This document shows, piece by piece, positions 1-4,917 of a DNA stretch of 6,569 nt. Under the pieces are notes generated by a model. That model searched no databases and had not been told where the DNA came from. It worked only from the letters and a program-made list of their open reading frames with translations. The position numbers and the translations under genes are program-made. Each line of letters starts with the position of its first letter. The first letter of the stretch is position 1. Source of the stretch: Comamonadaceae bacterium (GTDB taxonomy: Bacteria > Pseudomonadota > Gammaproteobacteria > Burkholderiales > Burkholderiaceae_C); assembly GCA_947374485.1 (NCBI GenBank), contig CANCCF010000219.1, positions 1 through 6,569 of the forward strand, written 5' to 3'.

Positions 1-498
1 CTGCCCGCGTTCCCCGTCAATGGGCACGGCAGCTTTGTGTCGGATGTCCCCAGCGCGCAAGGCGCGCGCTGGTATGCCGGTGCCACCTTCCAGAGCGACG
101 CGGCTCAGCACGCCCAGGTGGCGCAGGAACATGCCCTGAATTTGCTCAAGCTGCAGGTCTTGTTACCTGCAGCCGCACGGGCTCTGGCGCCCCAGTTTGC
201 CCAACACCAGGTGCAGCACTGGCAAGGCAGCCGCTGCATCAGCCACGACCGCCTGCCGCTGGTGGGCCCAATGGAAGACGCCGCAAACCCCACGCTGTGG
301 CTGTGCGCAGGCATGGGCGCCAGGGGCCTGAGCTTCTCCGCGCTGTGCGCAGAGCTGCTGGTGGCCGAGATGTGTGGCGAGCCCTTGCCACTGGAGAGCA
401 ACCTGGCCCGCTTGCTGGATACGCGCAGGCCGCGCCGGGGCCGTGGCAGGCAGCACCTGTCGCAGGCCCCCGCGCAATCAGGTCCGTCTACGGCTTGA
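1..498 (+). CDS. mnmC: tRNA U34 modification enzyme MnmC, C-terminal part (5' partial)
   Basis: This is the last 165 codons of a gene that enters from the left edge and stops at TGA 496-498. The frame is open from base 1. It reads LPAFPVNGHGSF, then WYAGATF, then RCISHDRLPLVGP, and ends with CAGMGARGLSFSALCAELL. This is the pattern of the C-terminal FAD-dependent oxidoreductase domain of MnmC, which converts the carboxymethylaminomethyl group on tRNA wobble uridine 34 to aminomethyl; the N-terminal methyltransferase domain then makes mnm5U/mnm5s2U. The methyltransferase half and the FAD-binding GxGxxG lie outside the window, so the two-domain form is assumed. The last ~23 residues are an Arg/Gly/Gln/Pro-rich tail with no recognisable domain. 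The gene converges on the - strand operon and overlaps its last gene by 11 bp. It is a housekeeping neighbour with no evident link to methanol oxidation. Confidence 0.9.
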   Translation: MPAFPVNGHGSFVSDVPSAQGARWYAGATFQSDAAQHAQVAQEHALNLLKLQVLLPAAARALAPQFAQHQVQHWQGSRCISHDRLPLVGPMEDAANPTLWLCAGMGARGLSFSALCAELLVAEMCGEPLPLESNLARLLDTRRPRRGRGRQHLSQAPAQSGPSTA

Positions 499-2209
499 AG
501 AGTTTGGCGCGCTCCGGGCGCACATAGACGGCCGTGGCATTGCGCGGGTGAATGGTTGCGTAGCCATCCCAGTGGGCGAAAGCGGGCAAGGTGGCGGCCT
601 CGGTGATGGCAGCGAGCTGCGTGCCGCCCTCCAGAAGCGCCGCCACGCGCGCCTCCAGTTGCGAGAGGTAGCGCCCGGTGTCATCGACCAAAGCCATGCT
701 GCCCACGGCGCCGTGGCCTGGCACGATCTGGCGAATGGGCAGTTTGTGCAAAGACTGCAGCGCGCTGTGCCAACCCGTGGCATCGCCGTCCTGCACATCC
801 GGTATGCGCTGGTTGTCGAGCAAGCCCCCGGCAAACAAGGTGCCCGTTGCCACGTCCAGCACCGCCACATCACCCGGGCCACTGGAGTGCCCGAAATACA
901 GCACCTGGATGTTGCGGCCCATGCCTGCCACCGCAGAGGCCTGCGTAAACTCCGCGTCGGGCTTGAAGATGACAGAGCCTTGCATGGCGTCCGTCCCCAG
1001 CAGGGTTTGCAGCTTCTTCAGACAGCGCTCGCAGCGCCCCCGCATCAGCTCGGCGGCCGCATGGTGCATGTGCACCGGTATGCCCTGGGCCTGGAAGGCC
1101 GCTGCACCCAGCAGGAACTCGGGCCGCGTGTGGGTGACCAGCGCCAGCACGATGGGCTTGTCAGTCACACGGCGAATGGCCTGCAGCAGCGCCTGCCCAT
1201 GGCGAAAGGAGGTGCCGGTGTTGATCACCAGCACACCGGCTTCGCCGACGATGAAACCCACATTGCCAATGCGGCCCTGGTTGGCCACATCGGCCTCGCC
1301 CGACGCACCGGGCAGCAGGTACACACCGGGTGCGACTTGCTGCGCGGCCAGCGGCTGCTCTGCCACGCCCTGCGGATGCTGGATGGGGATGGAGGCCGCA
1401 AAGTGCCGGTCTTGCGTATCGTCCACCTCGGCGCGCAGCTCGCCACTGGCGCGGGGGAACACATAAAAACGGAAGTTCGGGTTCTCGCTGATGGAAATGT
1501 CCAGCTCAGCCGTCAGCACCGGCGCGCCGCCCAGCGTGACGCGCAGTGCGCGCACGTAGTCGGCCGGAGCGTAGAGGCGCGTGACCTGGTCCATCACCAG
1601 GCCGCTGGTATTGGGGTGGCTGAGCATGAGCTGGGCCAGCACCGGCTGGCTGGCATTGTTGTCTTCCACACGCAGGCGGATGCGGCCCAGGCTGGCCAGT
1701 GCGGCCTGCGCGTCCTTGCCCGGCGGCGCTGAGCAACCCCCAGACGCCTTGACGAAGCGCGTGGCCATGTAGAGCTTGCCGTCATTGGTTTCGGCAATGG
1801 CGCGCACAAAGGTGTACTGCTCGATGCGCACCCGGGTCTCGATATCAGCGCGGCCGCTGAGCTGGGTGAAGTGGAAAGTGGCCGAGATGGGTGACGGGTT
1901 GTTGTCAATCACCAGGTAGACCTTGTCGATGAAGCGCTGCGGTGTTTGCGCAAAACCGGCCCGTAGGGCAATCGGCACAATGGCCGCGTCTTCCGCGCGG
2001 GTGGGCGCCTCCAGCGCAATCACATCCTGGCCCGCTGCGGTGATGGGGCGGTTCTGGAACAGGCTGGTGCGCACCTTTTGCCAGATGGCACTGTCTTCCG
2101 GGTTGTCACCGCTGGCGTTGCCCAAGGCCTGGGCCTGGGCCACGCCGCTGCAAAGGGCAATGCAGCACAACAGCAGGCCCGAAAAGAAGGTGTATCTCAA
2201 TGCTTGCAT
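488..2209 (-). CDS. SoxY-like/SoxZ-like carrier fused to a degenerate MBL-fold domain (quinoprotein-associated relay protein)
   Basis: Exported 573-residue protein. The ATG at 2209 was chosen because it follows a GGAG site at 7-nt spacing and opens a signal peptide (hydrophobic residues ~8-23, cleavage near AQA ~24-28). The frame stays open further upstream, but that part lies over the preceding gene and has no export signal. Residues ~38-160 are SoxY-like (IDNNPSP; RVRIEQYTFVRAIAE; DGKLYMA) and end in GGC with Cys159, matching the SoxY GGCGG carrier cysteine. Residues ~188-275 are SoxZ-like (LSHPNTSGL; ISENPNFRFYVF). Residues ~290-573 are an MBL fold. Its metal motif HxHxDH reads HTRPEF (360-365), the later bridging Asp is Gly462, and only His360, His441 and His499 remain. 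A CERC motif sits at 393-396. In Sox sulfur oxidation SoxYZ carries substrate on that Cys in the periplasm; relatives beside PQQ dehydrogenases are known as SoxYZ-like carriers of unknown substrate. It overlaps the upstream MBL gene by 13 bp. Domain calls are firm; function is inferred. Confidence 0.85.
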   Translation of the reverse strand: MQALRYTFFSGLLLCCIALCSGVAQAQALGNASGDNPEDSAIWQKVRTSLFQNRPITAAGQDVIALEAPTRAEDAAIVPIALRAGFAQTPQRFIDKVYLVIDNNPSPISATFHFTQLSGRADIETRVRIEQYTFVRAIAETNDGKLYMATRFVKASGGCSAPPGKDAQAALASLGRIRLRVEDNNASQPVLAQLMLSHPNTSGLVMDQVTRLYAPADYVRALRVTLGGAPVLTAELDISISENPNFRFYVFPRASGELRAEVDDTQDRHFAASIPIQHPQGVAEQPLAAQQVAPGVYLLPGASGEADVANQGRIGNVGFIVGEAGVLVINTGTSFRHGQALLQAIRRVTDKPIVLALVTHTRPEFLLGAAAFQAQGIPVHMHHAAAELMRGRCERCLKKLQTLLGTDAMQGSVIFKPDAEFTQASAVAGMGRNIQVLYFGHSSGPGDVAVLDVATGTLFAGGLLDNQRIPDVQDGDATGWHSALQSLHKLPIRQIVPGHGAVGSMALVDDTGRYLSQLEARVAALLEGGTQLAAITEAATLPAFAHWDGYATIHPRNATAVYVRPERAKLFKP

Positions 2210-3216
2210 GGTGGCGCTCCAGGGTCTTCCCATTCCAGTTCCGCATAGGCGGCTGTGACGTTGCGGCGCTGGAAGCGTTCGGTCAGCAGCCAGCCTGCAT
2301 CGGGCGCCGCCGTGATCTGCTCCACCGCCTGTGGCAGGCTCAGGCCCTTGGCAATGGCAGCACGGGTGTCGTGCAGCAGGGCCTGCAGGTAGCCGCGCTC
2401 GGCATCGAGTGCGGCGGGCCATTCCCGGCCGACCGGCCCATGGCCTGGCAGTACGGCCGCGGCATCCACCCGGCGCAAGTCTTCCAGCACGCACAACCAG
2501 CCGCGCAAGCTGCCGTCCAGCGCGGGCAGGTGCTGTGCAAACAATAGATCGCCCGCAAACAGGGTGCGCGTGCGCTGATCAAAAACCGTAAGGTCGTTGT
2601 CGGTATGCGCCGTGGGCCAGGCCTGCACGCGCAGCTTGCGTCCGCCCAGGTCCAGATCCTGTGACTGCGCGACTTCGAGCGTGGGATAAGTGATGGCACC
2701 GGGTGGCAGGCGGACACCGAATTCGCGCTCCAGCGCCAAGCGGTAATAGGGTTCGCGCGCTGAGAGCGTGGCCGCAAACCGGGCACTGGCCACAAACCGG
2801 GGCCGCGGCACCAGGTTGGCAAAGGCGCCATTGCCCAGCATGTGGTCGGGGTGGGCGTGGGTGTTGACAACAAAGCACACCGGCAGTTTGGTCACGCCCT
2901 GAATGGCCCGCAGCCAGGCCTGGCCCACTGCCGGTGTGCCGCCGGTATCCACCACCGCCACGCAGCGGCTGCCCACCACCAAGGCCAGGTTCGCGACATC
3001 GCCGCCATTGCTTGGGGCCCAGTCTTCCATGGCACCCCTGTGAACATAGATGCCTGGGGCCATTTCAGTCACCTGCAGGGCCACGCCTTCAGTGGCATAT
3101 TGGGCCCGTGTAACCGCAAAGCCTGTGGCGGGCCCCGTGAGCCAAAAGCACAGGCCCGCCAGCCAAGCGGCCCACAGCCGCTTCTTTTGGCATGAGGGCG
3201 GCAGCGCGCATGGCAT
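2197..3216 (-). CDS. Periplasmic MBL-fold zinc hydrolase, quinoprotein relay system type
   Basis: A 339-residue exported metallo-beta-lactamase-fold hydrolase. The chosen ATG at 3216 lies 7 bp after the previous gene's stop, with only a weak AGG upstream. It gives an n-region with QKKR, a hydrophobic core at ~14-28 and likely cleavage near GFA (~34). The metal site is complete: THAHPDH (His120, His122, Asp124, His125), His204 in TAHTDND, Asp223 in FAGDLLF and His259 in PGHG. This predicts a di-zinc hydrolase acting on a thioester, ester or similar bond; the substrate cannot be read from sequence. Its place among PQQ-dehydrogenase genes fits the family called quinoprotein relay system zinc metallohydrolase; whether it is subtype 1 or 2 I cannot tell. 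It is paralogous to the MBL half of the next gene: both share an APG(I/V)Y opening, an AI(Q/R)xVT(K/D) stretch and a C-terminal RN(V/A)TA(A/V)Y. The stop overlaps the next start by 13 bp, implying coupled translation. Confidence 0.87.
   Translation of the reverse strand: MPCALPPSCQKKRLWAAWLAGLCFWLTGPATGFAVTRAQYATEGVALQVTEMAPGIYVHRGAMEDWAPSNGGDVANLALVVGSRCVAVVDTGGTPAVGQAWLRAIQGVTKLPVCFVVNTHAHPDHMLGNGAFANLVPRPRFVASARFAATLSAREPYYRLALEREFGVRLPPGAITYPTLEVAQSQDLDLGGRKLRVQAWPTAHTDNDLTVFDQRTRTLFAGDLLFAQHLPALDGSLRGWLCVLEDLRRVDAAAVLPGHGPVGREWPAALDAERGYLQALLHDTRAAIAKGLSLPQAVEQITAAPDAGWLLTERFQRRNVTAAYAELEWEDPGAPPCKH
2217..2221 (-). promoter_or_regulatory. Ribosome binding site deciding the start of the SoxYZ-MBL fusion gene
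   Basis: Read on the - strand this is TGGAG, 7 nt before ATG 2209. It lies inside the end of the upstream hydrolase gene and supports the 573-residue start over longer open-frame alternatives. Confidence 0.6.
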
Positions 3217-3223
3217 GGTGTGC

Positions 3224-3655
3224 CTAACGCGGCGCGGTGCTGATAAAGCAGGACTTTTCGGCCCGCGCCTGCAGCGCCCGGTAACGCTTGAGCTGCTCAG
3301 CCATGCCGGGTGCGTCACGGATGGTGCCGCCGCGCTCACCGGCAATGCTGGTGGCCTTGCTGACCGTGTACATGGTGTCAAAGTCGTCGTAGCTGACCTG
3401 CGCGGCGATGGCATCCACCACGCAGACGCATTTGCTGGTCATCTCATAGCCAGGCCCCGAGTGGGCGCGCATGCACTCCTGCACATAGACCACGCGGTCC
3501 ATGGTGGGGAAGTCATTGGCAGGTGCTGCGCCTGCTGCCATTGGCAATGCGCACAAAGCGCAAAGCATGTTCACGGCGCACGCCGCGGCAGGCAGGCGCC
3601 TGCCCCATGCGTTGAACGCGACCTTAGGGCTTTTGGGGTTGTGTGGGAGCGTCAT
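3224..3655 (-). CDS. Small exported Cys-containing protein of the xox operon, function unknown
   Basis: A 143-residue protein that I do not recognise as a named family. The ATG at 3655 overlaps the end of the XoxJ-like gene by 32 bp and has a weak GGAA upstream. It gives a signal peptide with basic residues (KSPK, GRR) before a long hydrophobic core at ~21-42, with cleavage near GAA/APA (~44-46). A shorter start at ATG 3568 would remove the basic n-region and is less likely. The mature part is ~98 residues with no haem CxxCH motif. It has four cysteines (Cys61, Cys76, Cys78, Cys136), including a CVC pair, so two disulfides or a metal/redox site are possible. Other landmarks are YVQECMRAH, VSYDDFDTMYTV and GERGGTIRD, followed by a basic, probably helical C-terminal part (QLKRYRALQARAEK). 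Its position between the XoxJ-like and MBL genes suggests a periplasmic accessory of the dehydrogenase or relay system. It is not a shadow ORF: it has a credible export signal and fits the operon spacing. Confidence 0.72.
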   Translation of the reverse strand: MTLPHNPKSPKVAFNAWGRRLPAAACAVNMLCALCALPMAAGAAPANDFPTMDRVVYVQECMRAHSGPGYEMTSKCVCVVDAIAAQVSYDDFDTMYTVSKATSIAGERGGTIRDAPGMAEQLKRYRALQARAEKSCFISTAPR

Positions 3656-4490
3656 CAGCAGGTTCCGCGACAAGGGGCACGCCATAGGCGGCCAGAATGC
3701 TCTGGATTTCAGGGCGCTTGGCATCAATGAGGTCTTCGATTTGCTGCTTCCAGGCGCGCTCGCCGTAGCGCACGCCCATGGCCATGGGGTAGTCAAACCT
3801 GACGCCGGGTTCCGACTTCAGCGGCACCACCACCAGGGGCGGCGACTGTACCCGTCGGGCGTAGAAGCCCGCAATGGGGCCCCAGACAATGGCCACGTCC
3901 ACCTTGCCAAGTGCCAGGTCTTGTTCGATGAGTTGGCCCGGGTACTGGTCGGGGTCGGCGCTGAGCATGCGGTAAGGCACACCCTGGTCCACCAGACCGT
4001 GCTTGGCGAGCCAGTCGGAGGCGGGTGAGCGGTCAAAAAGGCCTATACGCAGTTTGCCCAGAAATGCCGGGGCCAGCCTCAAAAAGTCATCACCCGAATG
4101 CACCTGGTTCATGCCCTTGTCGCGCGCAAAAACCAGCGCGTAGGTGGAGCGGTAATACGGCTTGGTGACCGATACCTGGTCAAAGCCCACCGGCACCCCC
4201 ATCAGGATGTCGCAGGGGTAGTCTGCATCGGGTAGCTTGAAGCGCAAGGTATTGCGCACGAAGTTAAAGCGTTGCGGCAACGAGTAGTAAGTGACAGGCA
4301 GGCCCAGTGACTTGCCGAACAGTTCGGCAATCTTGTTCTCAATGCCCGCCCCCTGGAGGTTGGCGAAGGGCAGGTTGTTGGGGTCCTGGCAGACGCGCAA
4401 GGCGGTGCGCGGTGGGGCAGCTTCCTGCGCCTGCGCGCACGCCATCCACAGCCCCATACCGCCACACAGGAGCGCTGACAAAAACCTCAT
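3624..4490 (-). CDS. xoxJ: XoxJ/MxaJ-like periplasmic solute-binding-fold protein
   Basis: A 288-residue exported protein of the quinoprotein dehydrogenase-associated 'ABC transporter substrate-binding' family, which includes MxaJ and XoxJ. The signal peptide covers ~1-22 (MRFLSALLCGGMGLW..., AQA cleavage). The mature start LRVCQDPNNLPFAN, followed by GIENKIAELFGKSLGL, is typical of this group, as are DILMGVP, TKPYYRSTYALVFAR and DVAIVWGPIAGFYA. Cys34 and Cys93 could form a disulfide. No permease or ATPase gene accompanies it, which argues against a transport role. From the literature, XoxJ is thought to bind and help activate or mature XoxF rather than import a solute. The start codon overlaps the cytochrome stop as ATGA (4487-4490), and GAGGA lies 9 nt upstream. 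The C-terminus ends in a polar Ala/Asp/Pro/Gln tail of ~12 residues. The symbol is given by family and position. Confidence 0.88.
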   Translation of the reverse strand: MRFLSALLCGGMGLWMACAQAQEAAPPRTALRVCQDPNNLPFANLQGAGIENKIAELFGKSLGLPVTYYSLPQRFNFVRNTLRFKLPDADYPCDILMGVPVGFDQVSVTKPYYRSTYALVFARDKGMNQVHSGDDFLRLAPAFLGKLRIGLFDRSPASDWLAKHGLVDQGVPYRMLSADPDQYPGQLIEQDLALGKVDVAIVWGPIAGFYARRVQSPPLVVVPLKSEPGVRFDYPMAMGVRYGERAWKQQIEDLIDAKRPEIQSILAAYGVPLVAEPADDAPTQPQKP

Positions 4491-4900
4491 TTGGGCAGTT
4501 CCTCGACCTTGGCCCGGGTGATGGCGCCGTCCGAGCGCCCCTTCAGGTAGGCGTAGAGCTGGTTGATGTTGGCCATGACCGTGGGGTTTTCGGCGAAGCG
4601 CATCATGCCTTTCTCCAGCCGCCCGTTGGTGACGGTGGTGATGAAGTCTTCTTTGCTGAGCGTCTTCAGGCTTTCAATCAGGGACGGGCCCACCAAGCCT
4701 TCCTGGTTGGCGCCATGGCAGCGGTCACAGGCCCCGGCACGCCAGGCGCGAAAGCCCTTCATGGTTTCAGAGTCCACCTTGTAGCCGTCCACCACGGTGT
4801 AGAGCGGTTTGTCCTGTAGCGGCTTGTCCTGTGCCTGGGCCGCGAGGCTTCCCAGGCACAGAAGCGCAGACAACAAGGCTGTCTTTGCGGTTTGGAGCAT
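4487..4900 (-). CDS. xoxG: Periplasmic class I c-type cytochrome, XoxG-like electron acceptor
   Basis: A 137-residue exported monohaem cytochrome. The signal peptide covers ~1-23 (AQA cleavage). The haem motif is CDRCH (Cys58, Cys61, His62). The distal ligand is probably a Met in KGMM (Met99 or Met100). The segment GPSLIESLKTLSKEDF and the closing LYAYLKGRSDGAI resemble small cytochromes found beside PQQ alcohol dehydrogenases (XoxG, or cytochrome c550 of the PedF type). It would accept electrons from PQQ in XoxF and pass them towards the terminal oxidase chain. It starts 12 bp after the xoxF stop with no clear Shine-Dalgarno site, so translation probably depends on coupling. It is in the same reading frame as xoxF, separated by TGA and four codons. 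The mature N-terminus holds a duplicated QDKPL. The haem protein call is firm; XoxG versus PedF naming rests on position. Confidence 0.87.
   Translation of the reverse strand: MLQTAKTALLSALLCLGSLAAQAQDKPLQDKPLYTVVDGYKVDSETMKGFRAWRAGACDRCHGANQEGLVGPSLIESLKTLSKEDFITTVTNGRLEKGMMRFAENPTVMANINQLYAYLKGRSDGAITRAKVEELPK
4500..4504 (-). promoter_or_regulatory. Shine-Dalgarno site of the XoxJ-like gene
   Basis: GAGGA on the - strand, 9 nt before ATG 4490. It lies within the cytochrome coding sequence and, with the ATGA overlap, supports the start and coupled translation. Confidence 0.6.
4802..4832 (-). repeat. Two-copy 15-bp tandem repeat in the cytochrome gene
   Basis: Two adjacent 15-bp units (4803-4817 and 4818-4832 on the + strand) differ at one base. 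They encode QDKPL-QDKPL right after the signal peptide. An in-frame duplication lengthening the linker before the haem domain is the simplest reading. Confidence 0.75.
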
Positions 4901-4903
4901 GGC

Positions 4904-4917
4904 ACTGAACGTTCAGT
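4904..4917. repeat. 14-bp perfect palindrome at the xoxF stop/cytochrome junction
   Basis: ACTGAACGTTCAGT equals its own reverse complement. It covers the xoxF stop codon (4913-4915) and much of the 12-bp gap before the cytochrome ATG. No spacer loop or U-tract is present, so it does not look like an intrinsic terminator. It may be a protein-binding site, a weak mRNA structure or chance. Confidence 0.5.

Noticed and set aside
488..1340. Calling the degenerate MBL half a pseudogene
   Set aside because: The frame is intact, the fold motifs (APGVY, PGHG, RNATAVY) are retained and the domain is fused to well-conserved SoxYZ-like domains, so a repurposed domain is more likely than decay.
374..1732. 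Long + strand open frame of 452 codons antisense to the SoxYZ-MBL gene
   Set aside because: It mirrors a gene with clear domains and a signal peptide, is rich in Arg/His/Gln/Ala as expected for a GC-rich shadow frame, has no recognisable domain, and begins inside mnmC.
2210..2494. N-terminal extension of 95 codons on the SoxYZ-MBL frame
   Set aside because: It overlaps the hydrolase gene in another frame, is low-complexity Arg/Gly/Pro-rich, and would bury the signal peptide; the ATG at 2209 has its own Shine-Dalgarno site.
3217..3414. N-terminal extension of 66 codons on the active MBL hydrolase frame
   Set aside because: It lies over the small Cys-protein gene, is Ser/Pro/Arg-rich without a domain, and would precede the export signal.
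3050..3730. + strand open frame of 226 codons
   Set aside because: It is antisense to the hydrolase, small-protein and xoxJ genes; composition is that of a shadow frame and no motif is visible.
3624..4490. True ABC importer substrate-binding protein
   Set aside because: No permease or ATPase gene is nearby, and both sequence and position match the MxaJ/XoxJ group tied to quinoprotein dehydrogenases.
4904..4917. Intrinsic terminator at the palindrome between xoxF and the cytochrome
   Set aside because: There is no loop and no run of U after it, and termination here would cut off the essential electron acceptor gene.
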